Translations under genes and position numbers: made by a program | Assembly (NCBI RefSeq): GCF_949987515.2 | Contig: NC_082692.2 | Location: 87,801,488 to 87,865,487 of the forward strand | DNA: 64,000 nt | Direction of reading: 5' to 3' | Source: Delphinus delphis | Lineage: Eukaryota > Chordata > Mammalia > Artiodactyla > Delphinidae | In this document: piece by piece, positions 34,515 to 46,700 of the stretch | How the letters are laid out: each line of letters opens with the position of its first letter | How positions within the stretch are numbered: the stretch's first letter is position 1 | The notes under the pieces: generated by a model | Databases searched by the model: none | Told to the model about the DNA's origin: nothing | The model's input: only the letters and a program-made list of their open reading frames with translations

Positions 34515-35144
34515 AAAACCCTATCAGTGAGTGGTGACTGAAAACAAGGTCAGGGCTCCCACTGATTCTGTATTATGGTGAGTTGTATCATTATTATATA
34601 TTACAATGTAATAATAATAAACTGCACATTAAATGTAATGCGCTTGAGTCATCCCGAAACCACCCCACCCACCCACCCACCCACCCCAGTCTGTGGAAAA
34701 ATTGTCTTCCACGAAACCGGTCCCTGGTGCCGAAAAGGCTGGGGACCACTGCTATGAAGAATATATACATTATGTTTCCAGTTATATGAAGCCTGAAAAC
34801 AAGTAAAATTCTATCGTGATAGGGATTAGCAGTGGCTGCCTGGGGGGCCAGGGGGCTGGGACTGACTGGAAAGGGCCGCGAGGGAAATTTCTGGGGGAAT
34901 GAAAAGTGTTCTATATCTTGCTGTGGTTGTCAATTTGTGACTACTTGGGTAGTCAAAAGCAACTGTCAAAATGCATCAAACTGAACATATAAGATCTGTG
35001 CATTTAGTTGGATACTAATTATACTTCAACATTTTAAAATGAAAAAAAAATCTGTTAAGGAAGATTATACATTTGAAGCACAGAATTGCTATGTATACTT
35101 TTACTGCTTGCTTTTCGCGTTTATCCTTTATTTCGAGTCCAAAA

Positions 35145-35365
35145 AGAGACAACTACTGTGGTTCTAAGCGCAGGTTTTGCAGACAGACAGTCCTAACTTC
35201 CAGTCCTGGCTCCTGCCCCTGGTTCCTATCCCAAAATCTCTATGACTTTTTTACCAAGGTACTTATCCTTTCAAAGCCTCAGCTTTGTCACCTGAAAAAA
35301 ATTAGGCTAACAGTCCTTACTTCTTACCTGCATAACCACTCTGACAACATGACAATATAGGTGAG
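35145..35365 (+). mobile_element. MIR SINE
   Basis: GCAGACAGACAGTCCTAACT, then ACCAAGGTACTTATCCTTTC, then CCTCAGCTTTGTCACC follow the MIR order. Confidence 0.65.
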
Positions 35366-35639
35366 CCACATACTGACGGTAATCTAATCATAATCATCAT
35401 AATCACAGCAAAGCTAATATCAATGATTATATTGTTAAAACCTTCATCAAACGTGTCTCCAGGATGGGCAATTATATGTAATATAATCGTAATATATGAT
35501 TACTCTATGTAATACATAAATTTTGTATTTTTTTTTACAGTAGAATGTGACACTTTATATAGTCATTGACATCCAAATGAGACAATATATAGGAAAATAA
35601 CATGCCATTATATAATCTTGTTTCTCAGAAGGTATAAAC

Positions 35640-35860
35640 TGCAGCATTGCACGTATAAGGTGCTCTACGTGTATTGTTGCATATGATCCTTACAGCATGC
35701 CTATTAAATAAACACTGTTATCACTCCTATTTGACAGCTGAGGAAACTGAGACTTAGATAAGCACGAAGCTCAAAGATGACAAACGGATAACGGGTGGAG
35801 CCGGGATTTCAACCTTATCATTAAGAACTCTGGTTCCTTCCATCTTTCCATCCTGACAGC
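35640..35860 (-). mobile_element. MIR SINE, antisense
   Basis: GACAGCTGAGGAAACTGAGA, then GGTGGAGCCGGGATTTCAAC are the reverse complement of the MIR core and tRNA-related part. Confidence 0.7.
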
Positions 35861-37444
35861 CTCAGTAAATCGGCTAATACCCTCTTGACTGTAAGATGGT
35901 TGTTCTTGATTGGGCATCACATCTTTATACAGAATCCAAAGTCCAGAGGGAAGAAAAAGGGTCCTTCTGCTTTGCGCTTTTTTAATCCAACCAGTTGAAT
36001 AACTCATACGAGGAGTGTTTCCCCATTTTAAAATTCCTTTGAAAGGGTAGTAAGTGGCATATCTTGCGTTAATAAAATATTGAAGCTGAGATTTTTACAT
36101 GTATGGAGAGTTATTACACTAAAGGATTCTGATGGGTCAGTATTCACAAGTCACAGTGAGGACCTGTGCAAGTGAATCCAAGTTAGAGAGAGATGGGGAG
36201 AATCAAATTAAAAGTTGTAAATCCTGGACTGCTTGTATATATGATTGAAACAGAAGTTGGAGTATCTAATTCACATTACCTTCAATGTTAAAGAAAAATG
36301 GTATATAAGTCTAAACTCTATGGATTTTCTGCAGAAGAACTGTGGGAATCGAGTCCTTGCAAACTACAGAATTAATCATTTACTGACATCTGTGGGCTTA
36401 AATTGCATTCGACTTCTTATTTTGAAATCAGATTTTAGACAAGCAGAACACTACAAATAACTGACCATCCTTTATAAAGGATGAATTTATAAACTGAATT
36501 AAATGTTGTATTTGCAATGGAACTGAAAGCTCTTATGGAAAAATATTGGCTTTTTGTAGGACATACGAAAACATTACATGCTGATTTGATCATTAAATAT
36601 TAAGTATATGCACATTTTAAAAATAAAACTCTTAACTTTCAAAAACTTTTATATCTATCATCCTGAAATACTAAATGGCTGTCTTAACAAAATCTAATGA
36701 TTGTACTGTTTGAAATAAACAAAACTAAAAATGTTATTTTAACATCGGATAAATACACATTAAAAGGGGATCTATTTGTGCCCATTTAAGAGTTTTCTCA
36801 GCTGTCAAAATGAGCTACAGGAGAACAAATGGGAATTGCATTCTATTTTATTTCACCTTTCTACAGAGGAACAGCATGAAATTCTTTTCTTGTAACTTCC
36901 TTGTTAAAATTACAATGTATCAAGTAGAATACCAAACCACTGGGATAATGGTAAAATTACTGTCTTGGTATTCAGACTTCGTTTCCTCAAAGATTTTGGA
37001 AGTTGTGACAAGCTGCTAGATGTCTTCAAACTACAAAGAAAAGCAAAATATCCTTATCTTGGCTGGCACAGGACAAGACAGCAAACAAAGTAGGGCATGT
37101 AGCCTCGGGCAATGATTTCTCTATAGAGATTCCAGATCTGAGAAACCCACTTATCAAAATATTTGTTCCTCTATAGTGGTAGAGGTTTTCAACCAAACAT
37201 GTAATGGATATTTCATAAAGAAAACATATAAAGATCATTAATAAAGTGGGAGACTGGAGGAAGAATGCTAAAAAACATATATACCCCATTAACTTTCTTA
37301 CTTGCATTGACTGTCAGAAACACTCCCGTTGATCTTGTGGAATTAACAGCCCTTCTCTGTCTTTCAACCTGCATTAATGATGAGAGATATACTGTGTAGT
37401 CTGAGGCAAAATGTATTAATAAACATATCAAGTGACTGCTCGGT
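35861..37444. other. Unassigned sequence
   Basis: No gene or clear repeat. The small frames at 36,245-37,307 lack motifs. 37,026-37,300 is AT-rich. Confidence 0.35.
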
Positions 37445-37740
37445 AAATAACTATAGTGGTGGAGCACAGAGCTGGACTTGCTGGGTTCAAATCCCCAGTA
37501 CAGAACTGTGTAGTCCTGAGAAGTTGGTTGAGCTACTTCACCTCTCTGAGCCTCTTCTTTCCCATCTGATATAATGGGTTAACAATAGTATCTAGTTCAT
37601 GCGGTGTTTGTGGGATTCAATGAATTCATATACATAAGTCACTTAAAAAAGTATCTGAAACATACTGTAATGAATATTGTAATACAGGTCACCTAATAAT
37701 AATAATTGTATTATGAATGAATGAATAAATAAAGCCAACA
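37445..37740 (+). mobile_element. MIR SINE
   Basis: GTGGTGGAGCACAGAGCTGG, GGTTCAAATCCCCAGTACAG, ACCTCTCTGAGCCTCTTCTT and GTGTTTGTGGGATTCAATGA give a nearly full-length MIR, followed by ATAATAAT and GAATGAATGAATAAAT runs. Confidence 0.8.
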
Positions 37741-38204
37741 ACTCCAGGAATGTACTATCTTAAACACTCTTTGCTCATGTAATGTTTAATCTAATAGGGA
37801 ACATAGGAGTGTCCATGGAGTTTCCTTGCCTTTGCCTCCCATCTCTTCTGTGTTGAATTTACTGCAATGAGCTGCCCCCTCCCAGCTACTCTCCCCGCTT
37901 ATAATTCAGGTGGGGCATTTCCCACTTCTCTGGTTCTCTCACAGATTCTAGGATACACATATGGCCCAGACCTGGCCCCCCAAAATCAATTTCAGAACTT
38001 GGTCTCTATTCGTAAGAAAATGACCTATTTTTCCATGGAGAAATAAAAAAGCATTAAAAAAAATAATAGTGGAGTCAGGTAAAGCATGGGGGAGGGGGTG
38101 TGGATGCAGAGACAGCGCAGGCAGATAATGACAACACAAAGGAAACCCAAGTGTGTTCAACATCAGGGCTTATCTGTCCACAAACGTCATCTTTTTTCCT
38201 TTCA
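37741..38204. other. Unassigned sequence
   Basis: No gene or clear repeat recognised. Confidence 0.35.
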
Positions 38205-38545
38205 GTTCAGGCACAGGATAGGACTGCAACCCCCTTTGAATATGGACACGGCCATTTGACTGTTTTTGGTCACTGAGACGTGAGCAGAAGTGACTTGTAC
38301 CCGCCGTGGGCAGAAGCTTGGAGACAATTACACATTTTGCCATGTTCCATTTTCTACATGGTTGCGAGAAGAGAGGCACATGTCAGAATTGTGTTTCTGT
38401 CAACCTGGGTCCCTGAGTAACTACAATGAGCAGATTCCACCTGCCACTTAGGTTATCCATGTAGCACAAGCAAGAAATAAGCTGTAATTGCATGAAGCTA
38501 GAGTGAATTTGAGGACTTAGCCTGCCCGACTGATACATGAGCAAA
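38205..38545 (+). mobile_element. Old LTR-like repeat (MaLR-like)
   Basis: TTTTGGTCACTGAGACGTGA, then GCAGAAGCTTGGAGACAA, then CAACCTGGGTCCCTGAGTAA, then CCTGCCCGACTGATACATGA are in the order seen in old MaLR-type LTRs. Subfamily not fixed. Confidence 0.45.
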
Positions 38546-39789
38546 AAAGAAAAGAGGGAGATACAGACAGAACTAGCCACTAACCATGGACAAACTCCTG
38601 GTCTCATTCTGCCCAGTGAATCTGTCCTGGATTTTTCAGTAAGGAGAGCCAATGCACTTAGAGGGAGTGGAGGGTAGAGGCTTGAGCCAGTTTAAGTTGC
38701 ATATCTGATATTTGCAACCAAAAGTACACCTTCTACTACACAAGAGGCAGTATTGATATACAAAAAATAAGCATACAATTATAATACAGATGCTAAATTA
38801 CCACAGGGCACTTTTAAGCAGACGGGAGATCAGAGTGTAAGCCTTAGGCATAGACTGGATTTTGAGAAGCAGCCAGATGAGGGCAGACTTTCCCCAGGAG
38901 AAGAAGGGCACACACAGGTAAAGGTGAGTGTACAGCACAGAGGCAGGGATGCCTATGCAGTGCTCAAGGCGCTGTCCCCTACCCTACTGGTAGATACTTT
39001 GGAAAACATCTGGGGGCATTCTAGTTTGCTCACTGGGGAATACCAGGGTCTTAAGAAAGCAGAGGCCATGGAAGCTGGATGTCCTGCGATGCAATTCCCG
39101 TAGGGCTTTCAAATGGAAAGGTTATGTAAGAAAAAATCCTATCTATCATTACTTGAGCTTACAAAGAACTATTTGCATGGTCTTAATATATAAGGATGCA
39201 ACTCCTGTGTGAATCAAAGGAAGACCGAATTTGCAATGAATGTTCAGATGATACCAAGAGTTGTCCATCATGTCAGAAAATCACATCACCAGTGGCAAAA
39301 CTCATAATGGGAACCCGATCAACAACCTGACTCACAGGTAACTGGTCTGCAGCTGCAGCCACCACAATCACAGCGATTTTATGAATATATTCACATATAC
39401 CTGCTTGGCTATCATATTCAATGTCAAATATCAAGAAAACTGTCTCTGATGTTCAGCTGACTACCGTCTAATGTCTCTTCAATCCAAGCTTTATTGTAAG
39501 TATATGCAAGGACAGACAACCTCATCTTATCTTCTGGGGTGGGCATAACTGAGCATTAAAAGATTAAAACAAAAACAACAGATTACATTATGAATCAATT
39601 TCCTTGTATTTCTCCTTTTATTACGCACAAGGTCTTACGTTGGCCCTTTTGAAATCATGTGGATAATTTTGTTGCATTACCTATAAATGTCATGTCAGTA
39701 TATAAAGGGGATGTTACAACGTATTAGTTCACGTGCATGATGTTGGAGAACCACTGACTCCGAGGAGAGCAACTGAAAGAATAATACTG
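38546..39789. other. Unassigned sequence
   Basis: No gene or clear repeat recognised. Confidence 0.35.
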
Positions 39790-40720
39790 TTGTCAAAATG
39801 TAGGAAGCCTTGAATGCCAGGTTAATAGCTTTTTTTTCCCTACAAGCAGCAGGAAGGTATTACACTCATGCAGTGAGAAAGCTGTGTGAACACAGCTGTG
39901 TCCAAAGGTAACCAATATGGTACCATGAAGAGTGACAGGAGGAGAGGAGAAACCTGGAGGCTGCAGATGTACCCATGGTAATGTGACAATAAAAGCCTAA
40001 ACCAGGGGAATGGCGGGGGGGGGGGGGGGGAGATGGATCTGAGGAACAACATAAAGAAGATTCCAGCATGATAAGTGCATGGTTAGGGAGCTAAGGAAAG
40101 AATCAGTGGGAACTCCAAGGTTTCTGGCTCCCCTGCTAGGGAAGACTTGATGGTCCAGAGTCAGAAATTGGGCAGTGTGAGTCAAGAAGCCATATCCGAG
40201 GAGAAAGATGAGTTCAATTTCAGACACACTCAAGTTTAAATCAACACTAAGACATTCAAGTCGAAATGGTGGACAGCGGTTGGCAAACTGGGACTGACAA
40301 TACATAATCAGGACGCAGGAATAACAGAGTTATAGAGAGGATGGAAGGACTCTCTAATGGAAGAAAGATGGGGAAAAAAGAAAAGACAGTCAAGGACTGA
40401 AGCTCAGATAACATCTACAATGAGCAAGGGAATGAAGGATAAAAATCAGCCCGACAGCAGACAAATAAAAGAACACCAAAAGTTCAGTGGTATGAAAGTC
40501 AAAAGAGGTAAAGTGATGGCAAAGATGGGCAGCAAATAGCATTGAGAGCCTGGAAACAAGGACTGACACAGAACCACTGATCTTGACCTAAGAAGCTGCC
40601 TGTGACTGCAGAAATGCCACTTGTATAGGGGTGAGATCAGAAGGCAGACAGGAAAGCCATACAAACCAGGAGAGGACAAGAAATCAAGTGGGGCAGGTGT
40701 AGGGCACATGTTCTAGAAGC
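39790..40720 (+). mobile_element. Ancient interspersed repeat, family not assigned (copy 1)
   Basis: Blocks such as GCAGTGAGAAAGCTGTGTGA, GAACTCCAAGGTTTCTGGCT, AGATGAGTTCAATTTCAGAC and AAGACATTCAAGTCGAAATGG (40,247-40,267) follow the same order as copies at 45,390 and 54,690. I recognise it as a dispersed old mammalian repeat but cannot name it. A G16 run lies at 40,015-40,030. Confidence 0.5.
40015..40030 (+). repeat. G16 homopolymer
   Basis: Sixteen consecutive G's on the plus strand; unstable and able to form G-quadruplexes. Confidence 0.95.
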
Positions 40721-41030
40721 TCAGCAGTGTACAGGAGGGCAATAGGAAGAAACCTCCTGTCAATGATTACTGATTTCCACATGAAAAGATTTGTTGATTC
40801 ATTTTAACCTAGAACTGAGAACTGGTTGAAAAATACATCTACTCCAAAATGCATCACTTGGCAAAAAAGAAAAACAAAATGAAACACATACAAATTATAT
40901 CTAGTAATTCTTAAAGAAAGTAACACACATTTTCTCTCAGCCCTCAGACTTCAGGATGTGGCTGCCCCACGGGCCTTGGCTATGAGGCTGACATTCTGGG
41001 TCACTGTTTCCCTGAACAAAAATGAGGGTA
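40721..41030. other. Unassigned sequence
   Basis: No feature recognised. Confidence 0.35.
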
Positions 41031-41045
41031 AAAGCACAGATTCTT

Positions 41046-41348
41046 TTTTTTTTTTTTAATAAATTTTAATTTATTTTTGGCAGCGTTGGGTCTTTGTTCC
41101 TGTGTGCAGGCTTTCTCTAGTTGCAGTGAGCGGGGGCTACTCTTCGTTACGGTATGCTGGCTTCTCTTATTGCACAGCATGGGCTCTAGGCACGCAGGCT
41201 TCAGTAGTTGTGGCACGAGGGCTCAGTAGTTGTGGCTCATGGGCTCAGTTGCTCCGCGGCACAAGGGATCTTCCCAGACCAGGGCTCCGAACCCGTGTCT
41301 CCTGCTTTGGCAGGCGCATTCTTAAGCACTGCGCCACCAGGGAAGCCC
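41046..41348 (-). mobile_element. CHR-type SINE (long form)
   Basis: On the minus strand it begins GGGCTTCCCTGGTGGCGCAG, with the full long-form body and A-rich tail (plus-strand T run at 41,046-41,057). Perfect 15-bp duplicates AAAGCACAGATTCTT lie at 41,031-41,045 and 41,349-41,363. Confidence 0.97.
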
Positions 41349-41363
41349 AAAGCACAGATTCTT

Positions 41364-44304
41364 AATAGGAGTTTTCTTCACAGCAAATGATTGCGGGTCA
41401 CACCTAACTGAATATTCACCTCTAGTGTTCTTAATAAACTTATCTTTTAAAAAGCTTAAACAAAACTCTGGGTCTATACGTCTCACTGATCATACATTCT
41501 CTCTAGGAAATCTCCTTTTCTAGTAAGGTTACAGAACAAAATATGCACAATTTACTAAGTCAACAATCGTTACCTTTAATCACTTCATAAAACTAGCAGC
41601 CACTGAGTGGCTAGTAGGTTTTAGGTACAAATATAGCTTTAAAATAACCTTAGCTTCCTAAAATGTAAATGAATATGCAAACTGACTCAAGTCTAACATT
41701 TATTATTAGATGTTGAATTTTGTTTTTAGAAGATGTTGCACAAATTCTGACTGGAAAATTAACTGAGAGTTTTATAGCTTGGCAAATCTGTTTTCACTGG
41801 AGAACAATTTATGACACAGAGTCTAAAATGCATTGTGGCTAATTAATGACTTTTATGTGGTTTGACATACATAATACATTAGCGTTGTGATACCTTCTCC
41901 TCAGATCCTACTGAATCATCTCTCTCTCTCTCAAATTTCAATGCATGTAAGTGGTTGAAAGAATAGAAACTCCATTTTCTCTTCTTTTTTGTAACAACTT
42001 CTGGTGCAAAGGTGATTTGTTACTGAACATCAAAGAACAATGGAGAGACTTGTAAGGTTGAGAGAAGATTACTACATGTGACTTTAAACTTCCAAAAATA
42101 TAACATACTAGTCCAGAATTCCTAAAGGTGTTATAAAGTCTATGTGCTCACAGGAAGAGAAAATATTCTCATTAACGCTAAGAAAATACGATTGCTATTT
42201 TAGCAGAGTAATTACAAGTACCAATGACTGAGTATCTCTGTGCTGGAAAATGTATTACTTTTAACGTTGAAAAGTTGATTTTATAGATGAGAAAACAAGC
42301 TCAGTTTAACTTTAAAGGCCACATATATGTGTGTGTATATACATACACACACACACATTTTGATTTTTTCTTTTTTTTTAAAATAAATATATACAGGGCT
42401 TTGTTCCTGTTCACTGGTTGGTATTGTTTTGAGAACAGGATCAATATTAGCTGCAGCCTCTGTTATTTGAGCATCTGCTAAGAGGAAGCCCTAGAGAGTA
42501 AGCTGTGTCACTGACTTAAAAATTGTTATAAAATTATCAAATATATATATATATATACACACATATATATCTTCTCCCAACCCCCTTCCACCACCAAGCC
42601 ACAGTATAGTGGAGTAACGTGAACAGAGTGACTGACAATTCACTCTCTAGAGGAGAAGGAGACACGGCACTTTGTAAGACAGAGAGAGAAAAGACCAAGG
42701 GAACATGGAAGAGAAGAGATGAAACTCCAAGGGGAAGATTTTATTCTCCTCGCTACACGCCCAGTGAGAGATGAGGGTGCGCCAATTAGCATAGGAAGCC
42801 TCTCAATAGACTGTAAGCGTCCAGTTTGTTGGAAATATCCTACTGCACTCCATGTGGGTGTGCTAGGCTACAGGGTTGTTTGCAGTGGGCAATTCCATCA
42901 GTGTTTGCACTTAAATTAAAATCACAGTACTCTAGTTACATATTCCAAATAGCATCTCCTATTTCAGAAAAGTTTTAAACAACGTATGGAAAACAAAAAC
43001 AAAAACAAAAAACCCCACAATGTATCACCAGCACTGAAATCAATGGCTCCCATTCCCTGGGCAAATCAATGAATGCAAAATTAAAAAGGCAATGGACTTG
43101 AGCACCAAGGGTCTTTCCAGTTGGAAAGGGTATAATTCTGTCACCAGGAGGTATTACTGTTTTTGAGGCAGAGTTCCAATGTCTCCAACATGGCATCAAC
43201 ATGTGCCTAACGGACCCAGAATTAATCCTTTTCCCTTCAAGGGAAGCATGACCAATGTTGCCCTGGAAGTGAGGTCCCTCCCGTACCCCTGGGTACACTG
43301 GCAGGAGAACAGTCAATTTAAATACACCATCCATTCCACTTACATAGAACTCTAAGGCGACAAAGTAATGAAAAGGGTAAGAGGCCTCCATTCACCATCT
43401 CATCAGTTCAGAGGTCCAACACAGGAATCTATCAATGCAGATTGATTGTATACAAGCTTCTATCAATCAGACTTATACAAGGTTTGGTCCTGTACCAGAA
43501 AACCACCCTCTCTAACCATTTCAGAGAGAAACTTTATCATTATCTTTGGAAGAATGATTTCATTAGACATATAAACCTCTTCACATGATTTAATATCGTA
43601 TGTGAAAAATCTCTATACTCTAAGCAAAAATCTTTCTAGAACTCCATTTTATCGGGGAGTTTTTTTTAATGAATAAGGAAAACCCAGACTTTTTTCATCC
43701 TAGCCACTGAGCTGTGGCTTTGTGAAATGGAATTTACAATTACTAAAAAGAAAACAGCCCCAAATCCCACAACTCCTTTCACTTAATTATTCATGACATT
43801 GATCAGCACTTTTATTTTTAAAAACAGATAAAGTTAGAGCAGCACTCATAGAAGAAGAAAACTTCTTGCAAACTTGCATTACTGTGGACTTGGAAGTTTC
43901 TTTTTCAGGGATTTGTACTTTGCATATGTAAATTTTAAAACCAAACAAGTATCATCACAACATACTTAAAACAAGCTTACAATGTTCAAAGCCATCTTTG
44001 CAGGTGACACTTTTCATTCTAATTCACTCATCAGGATTAATTTCTGTTTATTGTTCTTAATCATTAAAAATTAGACACTTCTAGCAATATTAAAAATAAA
44101 TGTGGTAATAATGAGGGAAATAGAATGGATAAGTCCTTTAGGAGTTTTAGAAATGACTTCAGGTTTTACAAAAAAATATTAACTTTTAGTAAATCACAAG
44201 ATATTGAATTTAACAGAATAGACTTTCTATTCCCCATACCAATTAAGAGTATCTTGGAAACTTCTAGAAGAAAATTTAGAAGATAAAAAGTTCCCTTAGA
44301 GTGG
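41364..44304. other. Long unassigned stretch
   Basis: No gene or clear transposon recognised in almost 3 kb. It holds (TC)n at 41,917-41,932, mixed TG/TA/CA at 42,312-42,357 and (TA)n at 42,539-42,558. A 138-codon minus-strand frame lies at 42,975-43,391. Confidence 0.35.
42975..43391 (-). other. Unrecognised 138-codon open frame
   Basis: The frame starts MEASYPFHYFVALEFYVSGM and has a largely ordinary composition, except for the FCFCFCFPYVV end, which comes from an AAAAAC-type simple repeat. I recognise no domain, catalytic motif or signal, and no acceptor, donor or promoter context is evident. It is the longest repeat-free frame outside the CpG island. It could be chance, a decayed retrocopy or an old retroelement piece. 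Confidence 0.2.
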
Positions 44305-44800
44305 CAGATTGTCTGTAAACATGGCAGTCAACAATTCCTCTTAATGCTGTGCACCACGCTGCTTCTTCCAATCAAGTGTTTCCCCTACTCTTGATTCTGG
44401 ACTGGCCTTGTGTCATGCTTTACTCAACAGAATGCAGTAGAGGGGACGCTCCGCCAGTCCTGAGCTTAGAGCTTAAGAGGCTTCCACTTTCACTCTCGTG
44501 GAAAGTAAAGTAAGCCTAGGTTACTGAATGATGACAGGTGAGAAACAGCAACCCACTCAGGTCCCAGTCACTCCAGTTACCCCAGCTGACGCACCAAGCT
44601 TGTGAGTGAAGTTATCTCAGACTTCCCAGGCCCAGCCACGTCACCCCAGCCAACACCGCATGGATTAGAGATGTGCTATCCCTGAAGAGCCCTGTTCGAA
44701 TTCCTAACCCGCTCACACAATTGTGAATGATAAAAATGAATGTTTTAAACCACTAAATTCGGGGATGGTTTGTCACCCTGCAAAAAGTAACCGATACATT
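44305..44800 (+). mobile_element. Old LTR-like repeat (MaLR-like)
   Basis: GTGGCAGATTGTCTGTAAAC at the start, GTTACCCCAGCTGACGCACC in the middle and AACCACTAAATTCGGGGATG near the end match the layout of the copy at 49,270. Subfamily not fixed. Confidence 0.45.
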
Positions 44801-45224
44801 TATAGTTGAATTCAATGCCAGGTCATTTCCATAGTTACACTACCTTCCTTAATACTGTAAGGAATTCCTATTAATTCTACAAAAGAATCAATGAACAAAT
44901 ATTTCCTTCCAGTGAGGCATCTCTAGTTGTAAGCCACAGAGAAAAAATTAACCACAGTAATATCAACAATTTAATGTGAGTTTAAGCATGATTAGTAATT
45001 CATCAAATGAATATGGAATGCCTATGAAGATACAGGTTGTATGCCGGGAACAGGTGACCAGCAGGTAGAACATTTTATAGCATAGAGAGGTATAAAGGCA
45101 ATTATAATACAGTATACCAAATGCTATCGTAACAAAGAGTTAAAATATAGATGTGGAGATTTTTTTCTAAATCTAGAAATAACTGTGTTGAAGCAATATG
45201 ATAAGCATCATCAGAAAGGTAGCT
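44801..45224. other. Unassigned sequence
   Basis: No feature recognised. Confidence 0.35.
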
Positions 45225-45310
45225 ACGGTGCTCATTTGTTGTAAAGATTAAATGAAGTGGTTAGCATAGCACTTAGTACATAATTATTCCACATTAAATG
45301 GTGCTGAAAA
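45225..45310 (+). mobile_element. MIR 3' fragment
   Basis: GTAAAGATTAAATGAAGTGG, then GCATAGCACTTAGTACATAA are the MIR 3' part. Confidence 0.6.
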
Positions 45311-45389
45311 ATCTCAACTATACAAAGAGTTAGAAGCATTCAAACAGGGAAGGCTCATGAGTGGTTTGCAGGTTATTTGTGGATTTCAT

Positions 45390-46335
45390 CTAACTGGCTC
45401 GAGATTTTTGAGAGCCTGCTCTCTGCCAGGCATTGGGGGGTACGACAGGAGGGGCCGAGAAAGACACATTCCTTTCCCTCAAACTACTCAGTCTGGAAAA
45501 CAGACACTCAGGAAGAATAATGAGAGATACAGAAGGTAGAGCAAAAGACTGTCATCTGGTCAGGAAGTGCTGTTTACTTTGAAACTTGAAGGAGGCACAG
45601 GAGTGAGCCAGGCAATGGCTGCTGGGTGAGTGTGTATGAATGTATGTGCGGGGATGGGGCAGAAGCAATGGGGGTGGGGAAGCGTACCCCAGCCAGTGGC
45701 CACAGCATACGCAAAGGCCTGCTCAAGAAACGGAAGATGTCCGTCATCGCCAGCATCAGAAAGCACAGGGAGGAGCTCCCCGGAGTAAGGCCAGTGAGGG
45801 CAGGAAGGGGAGAGATCACACAGTCCTTAGGAGCCAGGTCAAGTAACCTGGACTTTACCTTAAGGTCAACTGAAAGTTACTAAAGTTTTGGTAAGCATTT
45901 CAACAGGGTTGCATATTTAAAACACTTGCTGCAGTGTGGAAATAGAATCAAAATAGTCAAGAATAGATCCTGGAGACAGGAGAAACCAGGCTGGATGTTT
46001 TTGTAATAACTGGGAAAAATGATGATGGTTGTTTAATTGAAGCTGTTGGCTTTAAAGGTGGAGAGAACTGGGCAGTTTCAGCAGATATTTTGGATGTAGG
46101 AAAGACAAGACTTGTTGCTAATTCAATATGGGCTCAAAAAGGGGAAGAAGTCAGCAGGAAATCCCAGGTTTATGGGTTGAGCAAGTGATTCAATCCTGGT
46201 GTTGCTTTCTTGTGGGGACAGTGGAGAACACTGATAGAAAAGTAACTCTGGCCAGGATGCTGAAGAGGTCAGCTCTACACATATTGAGGTTGAAGGGCTC
46301 TGAAACATCCAAGTAGATGTTGTATATTGACCAGC
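45390..46335 (+). mobile_element. Ancient interspersed repeat, family not assigned (copy 2)
   Basis: CTGCTCTCTGCCAGGCATTG starts it. GCAGTGTGGAAATAGAATCA, GTAACTCTGGCCAGGATGCT, TACACATATTGAGGTTGAAG and ACATCCAAGTAGATGTTG follow. Order and motifs agree with copies 1 and 3. The 68-85 codon frames inside are chance. Confidence 0.5.
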
Positions 46336-46419
46336 ATAAGGCAGGTTATGCTGTACCAACCAATAACTTGAAACTCTCTGTAGATGGTGACAATGAAGTT
46401 TATCTCATGCTCATATATG

Positions 46420-46700
46420 ATGTCTACTGCAGGTCAACAGAGCGCTCTGCACATGGCGGTCACTCAGGCTCCAGGCTCACAGAAACTCCATCTTAACATG
46501 GGCTTCTATGGCGGCAGAAGCAGATGAGGACACACAGAACCATGTACTGGCTCCCAGAGCCCCTGCAGGAAGTAACTAAATGTGAAGTGTTCACATTCCA
46601 TTGGCCAAAGTAAGTCAAGGGACCAAGCCTGCCATCGACGATGGGGCAGGAAAAAAATCATCCTCTCCTGGGGAGGGGTAAATAATTACCAACAGTTTCT
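46420..46700 (-). mobile_element. Old LTR-like repeat, antisense
   Basis: CTGCACATGGCGGTCACTCA, then TTCCATTGGCCAAAGTAAGT, then AAGGGACCAAGCCTGCCATC resemble the antisense layout of the repeat at 51,110-51,430. Family uncertain. Confidence 0.4.

Larger units (their letters stand above)
33711..34752. mobile_element. hAT-type element (MER30-like), itself interrupted
   Basis: The left end CAGGGGTCCCCAACCCCTGG and right end GGCTGGGGACCACTG form imperfect terminal inverted repeats. The internal blocks GGGCCGCACAGCAGGAGGTG, CTCCTGTCAGATCAGC and CACGAAACCGGTCCCTGGTG are typical of the MER30 (hAT-Charlie) group. Flanking 8-mers CTATACGG and CTATGAAG share five bases, compatible with a decayed hAT duplication. 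Inside are an antisense L1 piece (about 33,815-34,025) and a SINE (34,313-34,514). No transposase frame. Confidence 0.75.
29170..35042 (+). mobile_element. Long old L1, sense, with several insertions
   Basis: A multi-kilobase sense L1 whose ORF2 can be followed through scattered blocks: the RT region near 30,560-31,200 (GAATTCTAACATCAAGAAAAT at 30,696-30,716; GAAGAAAATGCCTATGACC), the late ORF2 near 32,600-33,030 and 33,510-33,700, and a 3' end near 34,760-35,042 (GCAGTGGCTGCCTGGGG). All frames are closed. Insertions are a SINE (32,389-32,586), an unassigned ~0.45-kb block (about 33,040-33,510) and a MER30-like element (33,711-34,752). Confidence 0.75.

Noticed and set aside
45626..45883. Basic 85-codon frame resembling a DNA-binding protein
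   Set aside because: It lies inside copy 2 of an ancient dispersed repeat and its basic character comes from AGGAAG-rich sequence.
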